From Saccharothrix sp. ALI-22-I (GTDB lineage Bacteria; Actinomycetota; Actinomycetes; Mycobacteriales; Pseudonocardiaceae), in assembly GCF_001984175.1 (NCBI RefSeq), contig NZ_MTQP01000065.1:310001-374000 (forward strand): 64,000 nucleotides of DNA, in the 5' to 3' direction. Under the pieces are notes generated by a model. It saw nothing but the letters and a program-made list of their open reading frames with translations. It had not been told where the DNA came from and did not search any database. This document shows positions 1-9,172 of the stretch, one piece after another (position 1 is the stretch's first letter; every line of letters begins with the position of its first letter). The position numbers were made by a program, and so were the translations under genes.

Positions 1-373
1 GTGCCGAAGCGGGGCCAGACGGCCCAGTCGTTGAGAACCGCTGTTGTGATTTGTGCCGCCCTCAGAGGGCGCGTCGCCGAGGCCGCCGAGAGGGTCACTG
101 AACACGACCCCGAAGGGCAGCCCGAACGCCCGGAATTCCGCCGACATCACGAATTCCAGGATCGATCACACAAAGCGATTCCGGCGCACCGGTATTGCCG
201 GAACAATGCCCCGACACCCCGCCCCGCCCTCCGGTTCACCCGCTTGCGACGCCCGGAGCCGGGGTGCTAGCGCCCCCGCACCGGCGGACCGCCTAGACTC
301 AGGCGGAATCCCGGCGCGTCCAGACGCGTTCCCGGGGTGTTCCGCACGTCCTGCCCGTTACGAGGAGACCACG
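1..373. other. Non-coding leader region upstream of tig
   Basis: No convincing gene is visible here. The open frames in this stretch are rich in Arg and Pro, lack a ribosome binding site and resemble no family. The segment probably holds the promoter of the trigger factor gene: a TAGACT hexamer lies at about 292-297, but no clear -35 partner is seen. No tRNA-like cloverleaf was found. Confidence 0.4.
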
Positions 374-1726
374 TTGAAGAGCACCGTCGAGCACCTGAGC
401 CCGACGCGGGTCCGGATCAACGTCGAGGTGCCGTTCGACGAGCTCAAGTCGGACTTCGACCGCGCGTACCGCAAGCTGGCCAAGCAGGTCCGCATCCCCG
501 GCTTCCGCCCCGGCAAGGCTCCCGCCCGCGTGTTGGAGAGCCGCATCGGCCGCGCGCCCGTGCTGGACGAGGTCGTCCAGGAGGCGATCCCGGCCAAGTA
601 CCTGGAGGCCGTCAACTCCGGTGAGCTGCGCACCCTGGGCCGCCCCGACTTCGAGGTGACCAAGATCGAGGACGGCGAGTCCCTGGCGTTCACCGCCGAG
701 GTCGACGTCCGCCCCGAGATCACCGTCCCCGCCTTCGGCGAGCTGACCGTCAGCGTCGACGACCAGGAGGTCACCGACGAGGACGTGGACACCCAGCTCG
801 ACGAGCTGCGCGCCCGCTTCGCCACGCTGACCGGCGTCCAGCGCCCGGCCCAGAACGGCGACTTCGTCGTGGTCGACCTGTCGGCGACGGTGGACGGCGA
901 GGAGGTCGAGGAGGCCAAGACCGCCGGCCTGTCCTACGAGATCGGCTCCGGCCAGCTCGTCGAGGGCATCGACGACGCCCTGATCGGCGCGTCCGAGGGC
1001 GAGTCCAAGAACTTCACCACCACCCTGGTGGCCGGTGACCACGCCGGCCGCGACGCCGACGTCACCGTGGTGCTGAACTCGGTCAAGGAGCGCCAGCTCC
1101 CCGAGCTGGACGACGAGTTCGCCCAGCTGGCCAGCGAGTTCGACACGCTGGAGGAGCTCAAGGCCGACCTGCGCACCCGCCTGGGCCGCGTGAAGAAGAT
1201 GCAGCAGGGCGTCCAGGCCCGGGACAAGGTGCTGGAGGCGCTGCTGGCCAGCGTCGAGGTGCCGCTGCCCGAGGCCATCGTCCAGGGCGAGGTCGAGGCG
1301 CGGGCGCACGACGCCATCCACGCCCTCGACCACGACGAGGCGCGCTTCGCCGACTGGCTGGCCGAGCAGGGCCAGACCAAGGAGGAGTTCGACGCCGAGG
1401 TGCTGGAGGCCTCCCAGCAGGCGGTCAAGACGCAGCTCGTGCTCGACGCCATCGCCGACGCCGAGCAGCTGACCGTGTCCGACGCCGAGCTCACCGAGCG
1501 GATCATCTACCAGGCCCAGCGGTTCGGCATCAGCCCGGACGAGTACGTCAAGCGGGCGCAGCAGTCGGGCCAGTTGGGCGCCATCTTCGCCGACGTGCGC
1601 CGCGGCAAGGCGCTGGCCTCGGTCGTGCGCCAGGCCACCGTGACCGACTCGGCCGGCAACGCCCTCGACCTGGACGAGCTGTTCGGCGAGACGAAGTCCA
1701 CTGAGGAACCCGCGAACGCGGAGTGA
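374..1726 (+). CDS. tig: Trigger factor, ribosome-associated chaperone and prolyl isomerase
   Basis: The product (450 aa) binds the ribosomal exit tunnel and shields nascent chains; it also has peptidyl-prolyl cis/trans isomerase activity. The N-terminal ribosome-binding domain carries the signature GFRPGKAP at about residues 43-50. An FKBP-like PPIase domain lies at about 155-245, and the C-terminal helical chaperone domain follows. The TTG start was chosen because GAGGAG stands 6 nt upstream (362-367) and the product then begins MKSTVEHLSPTRV as in other trigger factors; longer open frames add low-complexity sequence. It is the first gene of the conserved actinobacterial tig-clpP1-clpP2-clpX order and ends in a strong hairpin, so it is probably its own transcription unit. 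Confidence 0.97.
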   Translation: MKSTVEHLSPTRVRINVEVPFDELKSDFDRAYRKLAKQVRIPGFRPGKAPARVLESRIGRAPVLDEVVQEAIPAKYLEAVNSGELRTLGRPDFEVTKIEDGESLAFTAEVDVRPEITVPAFGELTVSVDDQEVTDEDVDTQLDELRARFATLTGVQRPAQNGDFVVVDLSATVDGEEVEEAKTAGLSYEIGSGQLVEGIDDALIGASEGESKNFTTTLVAGDHAGRDADVTVVLNSVKERQLPELDDEFAQLASEFDTLEELKADLRTRLGRVKKMQQGVQARDKVLEALLASVEVPLPEAIVQGEVEARAHDAIHALDHDEARFADWLAEQGQTKEEFDAEVLEASQQAVKTQLVLDAIADAEQLTVSDAELTERIIYQAQRFGISPDEYVKRAQQSGQLGAIFADVRRGKALASVVRQATVTDSAGNALDLDELFGETKSTEEPANAE

Positions 1727-1740
1727 AGCCCTGAGCGAAC

Positions 1741-1772
1741 GCGGGCGGTGTCGGGACGTCGACGCCGCCCGC
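1741..1772 (+). terminator. Hairpin terminator after tig
   Basis: A 13-bp GC-rich stem (1741-1753 with 1760-1772, one G-U pair) closes a 6-nt loop, 14 nt after the tig stop. The downstream sequence is only mildly T-rich, as is common in actinobacteria. It separates tig from clpP1. Confidence 0.7.
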
Positions 1773-1839
1773 CTTCGTTAAGGTCGTTTGTACGAGACTC
1801 TTTTCGGCACAGCTAGTCGGCAAAGTTAGGCAGGCAGAC

Positions 1840-2448
1840 GTGACGCAGCACTCCTTCCCGACGCCCGAGATGCGCGCGGCCACGGGGATGAACCTCAACG
1901 ACTCGGTCTACGAGCGCCTGCTCCGCGAGCGGATCATCGTGCTGGGTTCGCAGGTCGAAGAGGGCATCGCCAACCAGATCACCGCCCAGCTCCTCCTCCT
2001 GGCCGCAGAGGACCCGGAGAAGGACATCACGCTCTACATCAACTCGCCCGGCGGCTCGGTGACCGCGGGCATGGCGATCTTCGACACGATGCAGCTCATC
2101 GAGCCGGACGTGGCCACCTACGCGATGGGCCTGGCCGCCTCGATGGGGCAGTTCCTGCTCTCCGCGGGTACGCCCGGCAAGCGGCACGCGCTCCCGCACG
2201 CCCGCATCCTCATGCACCAGCCGTCGGCTGGGGTCGGCGGCACGGCGGCGGACATCGCGATCCAGGCGGACATGCTCACCAAGACCAAGCACGAGATGGC
2301 GGAGCTCATCGCGCAGCACACCGGCCAGCCGGTCGAGCGCATCATCGCCGATTCGGACCGCGACCGGTGGTTCACCGCCCAGGAAGCCTTGGAGTACGGC
2401 TTCGTGGACAAGGTGATCAGCCGCGCCAACCAGGCGACGACCAACTGA
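1840..2448 (+). CDS. clpP1: ATP-dependent Clp protease proteolytic subunit 1
   Basis: This 202-aa serine peptidase forms one ring type of the ClpP1P2 tetradecamer that degrades substrates unfolded by ClpX or ClpC in the cytoplasm. The catalytic triad is visible as Ser101 (LAASMGQ), His126 (LMHQPSAG) and Asp175 (DSDRDRW). The GTG start at 1840 gives VTQHSFPTPEMR, a short N-terminal segment typical of actinobacterial ClpP1. The neighbour clpP2 starts 28 nt downstream, so the two genes are almost certainly co-transcribed; the two subunits form a mixed protease in actinobacteria. Confidence 0.96.
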   Translation: MTQHSFPTPEMRAATGMNLNDSVYERLLRERIIVLGSQVEEGIANQITAQLLLLAAEDPEKDITLYINSPGGSVTAGMAIFDTMQLIEPDVATYAMGLAASMGQFLLSAGTPGKRHALPHARILMHQPSAGVGGTAADIAIQADMLTKTKHEMAELIAQHTGQPVERIIADSDRDRWFTAQEALEYGFVDKVISRANQATTN

Positions 2449-2476
2449 CCGCGAGCAGAGCACCAGGAGACCTGAA

Positions 2477-3103
2477 GTGAGCCAGTTCCACGCGCCGCAG
2501 TCCCGGTACGTGCTCCCGTCGTTCGTCGAGCGCACGAGCTACGGCATCAAGGAGTCCAACCCGTACAACAAGCTGTTCGAGGAGCGCATCATCTTCCTCG
2601 GCGTGCAGGTGGACGACGCGTCGGCCAACGACGTGATGGCCCAGCTGCTCGTGCTGGAGTCGGAGGACCCCGACCGCGACATCCTGATGTACATCAACTC
2701 GCCGGGTGGCTCGTTCACCTCGTTGATGGCCATCTACGACACCATGCAGTTCGTCCGCCCGGACATCCAGACCTACTGCCTGGGTCAGGCGGCCTCGGCG
2801 GCGGCGGTCCTGCTGGCGGCGGGCACCCCGGGCAAGCGGCACGCGCTGCCCAACGCCCGGATCCTGATCCACCAGCCGGCCACCGAGGGCGTCTACGGGC
2901 AGGTCTCCGACCTGGAGATCCAGTCCAACGAGATCCAGCGGGTGCGCAGGCTGCTGGAGACCACGCTCGCGCGGCACACCAACCAGTCGCCCGAGCAGGT
3001 GCGCACGGACATCGAGCGCGACAAGATCCTCACCGCCGACGAGGCGAAGGAATACGGGCTCATCGACACCGTTCTGCCCTACCGGAAGCTCTCGTCGAAG
3101 TAG
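2477..3103 (+). CDS. clpP2: ATP-dependent Clp protease proteolytic subunit 2
   Basis: This is the second ClpP paralogue (208 aa), which partners ClpP1 and in actinobacteria provides the face that docks the ATPase. The triad is Ser107 (GQAASAAA), His132 (LIHQPATEG) and Asp182 (IERDKI). The GTG start at 2477 follows AGGAG (2464-2468) at a good distance. It lies 28 nt after clpP1 and ends in a long hairpin before clpX, which therefore probably has additional own transcription. Confidence 0.96.
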   Translation: MSQFHAPQSRYVLPSFVERTSYGIKESNPYNKLFEERIIFLGVQVDDASANDVMAQLLVLESEDPDRDILMYINSPGGSFTSLMAIYDTMQFVRPDIQTYCLGQAASAAAVLLAAGTPGKRHALPNARILIHQPATEGVYGQVSDLEIQSNEIQRVRRLLETTLARHTNQSPEQVRTDIERDKILTADEAKEYGLIDTVLPYRKLSSK

Positions 3104-3116
3104 TCCCGGCGTGGCG

Positions 3117-3165
3117 CCCGACACGCCGAGCTGACCAGGGGTCCTGCTCAGTTCGGCGTGTCGGG
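3117..3165 (+). terminator. Hairpin between clpP2 and clpX
   Basis: A 17-bp stem (3117-3133 with 3149-3165, one G-U pair) encloses a 15-nt loop that itself contains the short palindrome AGGGGTCCT. It begins 13 nt after the clpP2 stop and is a likely terminator or attenuator for the clpP1P2 transcript. Confidence 0.7.
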
Positions 3166-3310
3166 GGCACGCTGGTCCTCCCGCACAGGCGGGTAGGACA
3201 GGTACCGTCGAGGGGAACGCGCGAACCCCGCATCCAGCGGGTACTCGCCACATCAGCAGTCAGGCGCACCTCACCAGGTCGTGCGCCGGAGGGGACAGAG
3301 GTCAGCGGTC

Positions 3311-4591
3311 ATGGCACGTATCGGTGACGGCGGCGACCTGCTGAAGTGCTCTTTCTGCGGTAAGAGCCAGAAGCAGGTGAAAAAACTCATCGCCGGCCCG
3401 GGTGTCTACATCTGCGATGAGTGCATCGACCTCTGCAACGAGATCATCGAGGAAGAACTCGCGGAGGCCGGTGACGTCAAGCTCGACGAGCTGCCCAAGC
3501 CCGCCGAGATCCACGAGTTCCTCGACCAGTACGTGATCGGCCAGAACGAGGCCAAGCGCACGCTCTCGGTGGCGGTCTACAACCACTACAAGCGCATCCA
3601 GGCGGGTGACCGCGGGCGTGAGGGTCGCGACGACGGCGTTGAGCTCGCCAAGTCGAACATCCTCATGCTCGGGCCCACGGGGTGTGGCAAGACCTACCTG
3701 GCCCAGACCCTCGCGAAGATGCTGAACGTGCCGTTCGCCATCGCGGACGCCACGGCGCTGACCGAGGCGGGCTACGTGGGTGAGGACGTGGAGAACATCC
3801 TCCTCAAGCTCATCCAGGCGGCGGACTACGACGTCAAGCGCGCCGAGACCGGCATCATCTACATCGACGAGGTCGACAAGATCGCTCGGAAGAGTGAAAA
3901 TCCGTCGATCACGCGGGACGTGTCCGGTGAAGGTGTGCAGCAGGCGCTGCTGAAAATACTGGAGGGGACGACGGCCTCGGTGCCCCCGCAGGGCGGCCGC
4001 AAGCACCCGCACCAGGAGTTCATCCAGATCGACACGACGAACGTGCTGTTCATCGTGGCGGGCGCGTTCGCGGGCCTGGACAAGATCATCCAGGACCGGG
4101 TGGGCAAGCGCGGGCTGGGCTTCGGCGCCGAGGTGCGGACCAAGGCCGAGGTCGACGCGGCGGACTACTACGCCGAGTCGATGCCCGAGGACCTGATCAA
4201 GTTCGGCCTGATCCCCGAGTTCATCGGCCGGTTGCCGATGGTCGCGAGCGTCACGAACCTGGACAAGGAATCACTCGTCCGGATTCTGACCGAGCCGAAG
4301 AACGCGCTGGTCAAGCAGTACCAGAAGCTGTTCGAGATGGACGGCGTCGAGCTGGAGTTCACCCGGACGGCGATGGAGGCGGTTGCCGACCAGGCGATCC
4401 TGCGCGGGACGGGTGCGCGCGGGCTGCGGGCGATCATGGAGGAAGTCCTGCTGCCGGTGATGTACGACATCCCCAGCCGCTCGGACGTCGCCAAGGTCGT
4501 CATCACGGAGCAGACCGTGAAGGAGAACGTGAACCCGACCATCGTGGCCCGGCAGCCCTCGCGCCGGGAACGTCGCGAGAAGTCGGCGTGA
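3311..4591 (+). CDS. clpX: ATP-dependent Clp protease ATP-binding subunit ClpX
   Basis: ClpX (426 aa) is the AAA+ unfoldase that feeds substrates to ClpP. The N-terminal zinc-binding domain has Cys13, Cys16, Cys35 and Cys38. The Walker A GPTGCGKT lies at 121-128 and the Walker B IIYIDEVDK at 182-190. The ATG at 3311 is preferred over an upstream in-frame ATG (3281), because it gives the family start MARIGDGGDLLKCSFCG and has an AGAGG 10 nt upstream. It lies downstream of clpP2, separated by about 200 nt that include a terminator-like hairpin. Confidence 0.96.
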   Translation: MARIGDGGDLLKCSFCGKSQKQVKKLIAGPGVYICDECIDLCNEIIEEELAEAGDVKLDELPKPAEIHEFLDQYVIGQNEAKRTLSVAVYNHYKRIQAGDRGREGRDDGVELAKSNILMLGPTGCGKTYLAQTLAKMLNVPFAIADATALTEAGYVGEDVENILLKLIQAADYDVKRAETGIIYIDEVDKIARKSENPSITRDVSGEGVQQALLKILEGTTASVPPQGGRKHPHQEFIQIDTTNVLFIVAGAFAGLDKIIQDRVGKRGLGFGAEVRTKAEVDAADYYAESMPEDLIKFGLIPEFIGRLPMVASVTNLDKESLVRILTEPKNALVKQYQKLFEMDGVELEFTRTAMEAVADQAILRGTGARGLRAIMEEVLLPVMYDIPSRSDVAKVVITEQTVKENVNPTIVARQPSRRERREKSA

Positions 4592-4607
4592 GTCGGGTTG
4601 GCTTGAG

Positions 4608-5201
4608 TTGTCCCTCCCGCACACGCTGATCCTGCACGGCCTGGGTGGTTCGGGGCCGGCGCACTGGCAGAACTGGCTGGCAGGTGAACTGGCCCACCAC
4701 GGTGGGTCGGTGGACCTGCCCCAGTTCAGCTCTCCCGACTCGCCTCAGCTGTCGGTGTGGTTGGACGAGCTGCGGTCGCACCTTGCCGCCATGCCTGCGG
4801 ACGGTTCAGTCGAACGGGTGGTTGTGGCGCACTCGTTGGCCGGGTTGCTGTGGCTGCACCACGCCGGTGGTTCGTTCGATCCGGTGTTGAGGGTGGACCG
4901 GGTGCTGCTGGTCGCGCCGCCCGCGCCGGATTTCGCCGGTGAGCCGTTGATCGCTTCGTTCTTGCACCCTGTGCTGGATCCGACGGCGGTGCGGCGGGCG
5001 GCGGTGTCGACTCGGCTGGTGGTGGGTGAGGGTGACCCGTACTGCGGGTTGACGCAGGCCAAGGAGTTGGCCGAGGCGCTGCGGATCGAGCTGGACGTCA
5101 TCGTGGGTGGCGGGCACTTGAACGTGGACGCCGGTTATGGGCCGTGGAGCGCGGTGCTGAAGTGGGTCCGCAGTGCGCGGGTGCCGCTTACGCCGCGCTG
5201 A
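4608..5201 (+). CDS. RBBP9/YdeN-type serine hydrolase
   Basis: A compact 197-aa alpha/beta hydrolase. The N-terminus LILHGLGGSGPAHWQNWL is the hallmark of the RBBP9/YdeN family, the nucleophile elbow is VAHSLAG, and the last catalytic residue is in GGGHLN near the C-terminus. The substrate is unknown; family members are small intracellular esterases. A TTG start at 4608 is used because the fold begins immediately after it, although the ribosome binding site is weak. The gene starts 16 nt after clpX and may be read from the clpX transcript. Its 3' end overlaps the convergent methyltransferase gene by 14 nt. Confidence 0.8.
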   Translation: MSLPHTLILHGLGGSGPAHWQNWLAGELAHHGGSVDLPQFSSPDSPQLSVWLDELRSHLAAMPADGSVERVVVAHSLAGLLWLHHAGGSFDPVLRVDRVLLVAPPAPDFAGEPLIASFLHPVLDPTAVRRAAVSTRLVVGEGDPYCGLTQAKELAEALRIELDVIVGGGHLNVDAGYGPWSAVLKWVRSARVPLTPR

Positions 5202-5943
5202 CCACGATGCTGAACAGCGTGAACGTGGCCAGGAACGGGCCTGCGGCCAGGTCGGCCAGCCAGGCGTCGGCGGCTGGGCGGGTGATGCGGCCCGCTTGGA
5301 CGGCGCGGTGGGTGTTGCGGGTGAGGCCGAGGAGTTCGTCGGCGGTGGTGAAATCCCGTAGTACCGGGGCTTCGGTGTCGACTGTCACCAGGCGGAGGCC
5401 GGCTTGTTCGGCGAGCCGGGGTAGTTGGCGGCCTACGACGGGGTTGCGCACGATGCGGTCGCACACGAATCGGTTGAACGCCAGGTTCGTGGCCACTGAG
5501 CCGGGGTCGATGGCGAGGGTTTCCCAGTCGGGTTGAGCCAGGGCTGCTTGCCCGTTGGGGCGTAGGACGCGGCGGAGTTCGGCCAGGACGCCGGTGGGGT
5601 TGGCGACCATGTGCAGGACCCGGTCCACGCGGGCGCGGTCGATGGTCCGGTCTTCGACGGGGAGCGCGTGGGCGTCGCCTTGGCGGACCTCTACGGGGAG
5701 GCCGGCGGTGCGTCGTTTCGCTTCTTCGACCATGGCGGGGTCCAGGTCTACGCCGATGACGGATGCGGCGCGTTCGGCCATGGCGGGGAGGTCCGTGCCG
5801 GGGCCGCAGCCGATGTCCAGGACGGTGTGGTCCGGGTGGAGGTCCAGAGCTTCGAGCAGGCGCTGCTTGTAGGCGCTGCCGGCTGCTGCGGCGTGGTCCA
5901 GGTAGGTGATCGGATCCGGTTGCGTGAGCATGCAGCCAGGCAA
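5188..5943 (-). CDS. Class I SAM-dependent methyltransferase (UbiE-like)
   Basis: A 251-aa Rossmann-fold methyltransferase. SAM-binding motif I VLDIGCGPGTDLP sits at about residues 41-53, the acidic motif II is VIGVDLDPAM, and LRPNGQAALAQPDWE marks the post-motif region before the cap. The substrate is not predictable; relatives methylate small molecules. The start could be the first ATG (5943) or the second at 5931 (MLTQPDP); neither has a good ribosome binding site. The gene is convergent with the preceding hydrolase, so there is no operon evidence. Confidence 0.8.
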   Translation of the reverse strand: MPGCMLTQPDPITYLDHAAAAGSAYKQRLLEALDLHPDHTVLDIGCGPGTDLPAMAERAASVIGVDLDPAMVEEAKRRTAGLPVEVRQGDAHALPVEDRTIDRARVDRVLHMVANPTGVLAELRRVLRPNGQAALAQPDWETLAIDPGSVATNLAFNRFVCDRIVRNPVVGRQLPRLAEQAGLRLVTVDTEAPVLRDFTTADELLGLTRNTHRAVQAGRITRPAADAWLADLAAGPFLATFTLFSIVVSAA

Positions 5944-6139
5944 CCACAGCGGTGTGGAGATGTTGTGGCGGAATTGTCGGGGGTGCGTGGTTGGGTGTGT
6001 GTCGGGGGTGCTTCGGGCGGGGGATTAGGTGGCCTCGTCGGTCGGCGGGGGCCCGTTGTGGGTGGTGGGGGATGGCTGGCTGACACGTTCACCGCGCTCG
6101 TGACCAGGTGAAACTGGGCAAGACTGGCATTCTGGATGC

Positions 6140-7006
6140 TTAGTTCGGGACGCGTTTGCCTAGGAAGCGGATGACGTCCGGGACGATTTTGCGGTAGAAG
6201 ACGTCGTCGTGGCCGCCGGGGGTGATGGAGGCTACGGCTAGCTTGGTGTTGGCGATGAACTGGCGTGTTCCGACGATGAAGCGGTCTTTGTCGCCGGCCC
6301 AGACGCCGATGGGGGCGGTGCCGAGTTTGTCCAGGTTTTTCAGCGGATCTAGTGATGCCCACTGTTCGGGGCTGGTGAAGGCGTTCCGCTTGGACATCTC
6401 TGGCCAGTCGGTGATCAGGGCGGGGGCGACGGCGGCGATGGCTCTGGTCGGCTCACGTCTCTCGTGCCGGCGTCGCGCGTAGAGCAGTGCGCCGAAGCCG
6501 CCCATGGACACGCCGGTGCAGGCGAACGGTGCGCCGTAGCCGCGTTCGGCCAGCCACTGGGGCACTTCCTCCAGGAGCATCGCCATCGGGTCGTCGCCGG
6601 GCACGTTCTCGTGCCAGTAGTGGTCGTCGCCGTCCACCGCGACGAAACCGAACGGTGGGATCTGGCCGCGGTTCACGGCCGACACCAGGACCTCGGGGAG
6701 ACCGCCGAAGGCAGCCAGGCGGGCGTTGCCGTAGCGGCCGTGCAGGAGGATCGACATGGGCAGGTTGCTCGTTGACACGCCCGGCGGGACCATCGTGAGG
6801 AGGTCGACGTCACGGGCCCGGTACTTCGAGTGCACGCGTTCTACCTGCACGATCGCCCGTTTGACCGCGGGCACGGGGCCGGCTACGCCCAGCGCGTGCC
6901 GCAGGGCCTCGCCGAACGGCGCGTTGCCGTTCAACGCCGCCGTGACGCCTGCGGTGGCGAGAGCGCTCCCGCCCAGTGCGGTGAGCACCGCACGTCTGCT
7001 GACCAT
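6140..7006 (-). CDS. Tat-exported alpha/beta hydrolase of the antigen 85/esterase D type
   Basis: A 288-aa secreted esterase-like protein. The N-terminus VSRRAVLTALGGSALATAG is a twin-arginine signal. The hydrolase core has the nucleophile motif GVSMGGFGALLYAR, an acidic residue in WAGDKDRF and the catalytic His in TPGGHDDVF, an arrangement found in the mycolyltransferase/esterase D superfamily. The start at 7006 is supported by GGAGGGG a few bases upstream; the frame stays open far beyond it, but the upstream part is Pro/Arg-rich and non-genic. Substrates may be lipid or cell-wall esters (inference). Confidence 0.82.
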   Translation of the reverse strand: MVSRRAVLTALGGSALATAGVTAALNGNAPFGEALRHALGVAGPVPAVKRAIVQVERVHSKYRARDVDLLTMVPPGVSTSNLPMSILLHGRYGNARLAAFGGLPEVLVSAVNRGQIPPFGFVAVDGDDHYWHENVPGDDPMAMLLEEVPQWLAERGYGAPFACTGVSMGGFGALLYARRRHERREPTRAIAAVAPALITDWPEMSKRNAFTSPEQWASLDPLKNLDKLGTAPIGVWAGDKDRFIVGTRQFIANTKLAVASITPGGHDDVFYRKIVPDVIRFLGKRVPN

Positions 7007-7062
7007 GTCCCCTCCAGCGAATCCCCCGTAAGCCCATCGCGCGAGGTGGGCCGTGTGTTTCG

Positions 7063-8229
7063 TCAGATCGCCGACTGCGCCCGAAGGGCCGCGATCCGTT
7101 CCGCCGAGTAGCCGAGCCCGTGCAGCACTTGGTCGGTGTGCTCGCCGAGCGCGGGCACCGGGCCGGGCGTCCAGTCCCACGCGGTGGAGTCGACGGGTGG
7201 GCGGAGGACGGTGATGGCGCCGTCCGGCAGGGGCACGTGGGCCAAGCGGTCGCGGGCGGTGAGTTGGGGGTGGTCGGGTAGGTCGGCGACGCTGCGGGTG
7301 CGGGCGGCCGGGACGTCGGCCTGGTCCAGTGCCTCGATCAGATCGGCGGACGTCCAAGCGGTGAAGTCGAGTTCGGGGTGAAGGGCGGGGCGGTGGGCTA
7401 CGCGGGAGCTGACGGTGCGGAAGCGTGGGTCGTCGGCCAGGTCGGGGCGGCCTAGGACGGTGCAGAGGCGGCGCCACTGCGGGTCGTTCTGGACGGCGAG
7501 GTGCACGGCGCCGTCGGCGCAGGGGAAGGGGCCGTAGGGCGCGATGCTCGGGTGGTGGGCACCGGTGCGTGGCGCGGCTTGGCCGGTGCCTGCCGCGTAC
7601 AGCATGGGTTGGTGCATCCACTCGGTCATGGCCTCGAACAGAGACAGTTGGAGGGTGGCGCCCTCACCGGTGCGGGAGCGGTGGAGGAGGGCGGCCAGGA
7701 CGGCGGACTGGAGTTGCACGCCCGCCGCGATGTCGGCGACGGAGATGCCGGCGCGTGCGGTGACGTCTCCCTCGCCGGTCAGTTCGACCAGGCCGGCTTC
7801 GGACTGCACCAGGGCGTCGAACGCCTTGCGGGACTCGTACGGGCCGGGCGAGCCGTAGCCGGACAGCTCGCCGATCACCAGATCGGGTTTCACCGTGCGG
7901 AGTGACGAAGCGTCCACACTCAATCGACGCGCGGCGGCGGGGGAAAGGTTGCACAGGACTACGTCGGCGGTCGCGACCAGGCGGTTCAGCACCTCGCGGG
8001 CGGCTGGGTGCTTGAGGTCGAGGGTGAGGGATTCCTTGCCGATGTTCGTCCAGGCGAAGTACGAGGACACCTCGCCGCACGCGGTGTCGTAGTGGCGGGC
8101 GAAGTCGCCGCCGTCGGGGCGTTCGACCTTGATCACGCGCGCGCCGAGGTCGGCTAGGAGGCGGGTGGCGTACGGGACGGCGACGGCTTGTTCGAGGCTG
8201 ACTACGAGCACTCCGTCCAGTGGTTTCAC
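7063..8229 (-). CDS. CaiB/BaiF family (family III) CoA-transferase
   Basis: This 388-aa enzyme belongs to the family that moves CoA between carboxylic acids by way of an aspartyl-CoA thioester. The start MKPLDGVLVVSLEQAVAVPYATRLLADLGARVIKVE is typical, and the catalytic Asp is in the block ESRKAFDALVQSEAG at about residue 137. The family includes formyl-CoA:oxalate CoA-transferase; the nearby formate and antiporter genes make a role in oxalate/formate or related short acids attractive but unproven. The esterase gene follows 56 nt downstream on the same strand, and fdhD lies 48 nt upstream on the same strand, so the three may be co-transcribed. Confidence 0.85.
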   Translation of the reverse strand: MKPLDGVLVVSLEQAVAVPYATRLLADLGARVIKVERPDGGDFARHYDTACGEVSSYFAWTNIGKESLTLDLKHPAAREVLNRLVATADVVLCNLSPAAARRLSVDASSLRTVKPDLVIGELSGYGSPGPYESRKAFDALVQSEAGLVELTGEGDVTARAGISVADIAAGVQLQSAVLAALLHRSRTGEGATLQLSLFEAMTEWMHQPMLYAAGTGQAAPRTGAHHPSIAPYGPFPCADGAVHLAVQNDPQWRRLCTVLGRPDLADDPRFRTVSSRVAHRPALHPELDFTAWTSADLIEALDQADVPAARTRSVADLPDHPQLTARDRLAHVPLPDGAITVLRPPVDSTAWDWTPGPVPALGEHTDQVLHGLGYSAERIAALRAQSAI

Positions 8230-8277
8230 GCGAGGCCGACTTTCGGCGGCCGAGCCGTCCGAGCGGAGCGGGGACCG

Positions 8278-9105
8278 TCAGACACTGACGATTCGTTCCT
8301 GGCCTGTGTAGACGTTCATGGAGTCGCCGCGCAGGAAGCCGACCAGGGTCACGCCTTGTTCCTCGGCCAGTTCGGCGGCCAGGGACGAGGGCGCGGACAC
8401 GGCGGCAAGGACTGGGACACCGGCCATCGCGGCCTTCTGCACCAGTTCGAACGACGCCCGGCCGGAGACCATCAAGATAGTTCCGGTCAGTGGCACTCGG
8501 TTGTTCAGGACCGCCCAGCCGAGCACCTTGTCGACCGCGTTGTGCCGGCCGACGTCCTCGCGCACTACCAGGGCTTCACCTGATGTGGTGAACAGTCCGG
8601 CGGCGTGCAGGCCACCGGTCGTGGAGAACACCTTCTGGCGTTCACGCAGCGTGTCGGGCAGGCCGCAGAGCACGTCCACGTCGATTGTGGAGGCGTCGCC
8701 TGCGGGGGAGAAGCGGGTCTTCAGCTTCACCGCGTCCAACGCAGCCTTGCCGCACACGCCGCACGACGACGTCGTGTAGAAGTTCCGCTCCACCCCCGGC
8801 TCGGGCGGTGCTACGCCGTCGGCCAGGGTCAGGTCCAGCACGTTGTAGGTGTTCAGGCCGTCGGGGCCGGTGCCCTCGCAGAACCGCGCCACGGCGATGT
8901 CCTCAAGCCCGCCGATCACGCCCTCGCTCAGCAGGAACCCGTGTGCCAACTCCACGTCCTGGCCGGGTGTGCGCATCGTCACGGTCAGGGCCTTGCCGCC
9001 GACCCTGAGTTCCAACGGCTCCTCGGCGGCCAGCGCGTCGACCCTCGTTCGGGACGTTCGTCGCGAATAGGTGACCACTGGGCGACGCACGGTGACTCGC
9101 CCCAT
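8278..9105 (-). CDS. fdhD: Formate dehydrogenase accessory sulfurtransferase FdhD
   Basis: FdhD (275 aa) passes sulfur from a cysteine desulfurase to the molybdenum bis-MGD cofactor and is required for active formate dehydrogenase. The sulfur-carrying motif SSCGVCG is present (Cys115 and Cys118), as is the substrate-pocket block VREDVGRHNAVDKVLG. The start at 9105 (MGRVTVRRPVV) is chosen because AAGGAG lies about 9 nt upstream; an ATG 45 nt further out has no such site. It is divergent from the OFA antiporter gene, and its likely client is the oxidoreductase at 15518-17812. Confidence 0.93.
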   Translation of the reverse strand: MGRVTVRRPVVTYSRRTSRTRVDALAAEEPLELRVGGKALTVTMRTPGQDVELAHGFLLSEGVIGGLEDIAVARFCEGTGPDGLNTYNVLDLTLADGVAPPEPGVERNFYTTSSCGVCGKAALDAVKLKTRFSPAGDASTIDVDVLCGLPDTLRERQKVFSTTGGLHAAGLFTTSGEALVVREDVGRHNAVDKVLGWAVLNNRVPLTGTILMVSGRASFELVQKAAMAGVPVLAAVSAPSSLAAELAEEQGVTLVGFLRGDSMNVYTGQERIVSV

Positions 9106-9172
9106 CGTGAAACTCCTTCTCCAGGCTAAGTTTTCCCGCAAGCCACTCACCAGGTTACGGAGGTATCGGGCA

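Noticed and set aside
1..270. 89-codon frame at the window start
   Set aside because: No family, no ribosome binding site and it overlaps the probable tig promoter.
6140..7621. 493-codon frame extending the Tat esterase upstream
   Set aside because: The extension is Pro/Arg-rich and antisense-like within the CoA-transferase gene; a strong ribosome binding site and Tat signal fix the start at 7006.
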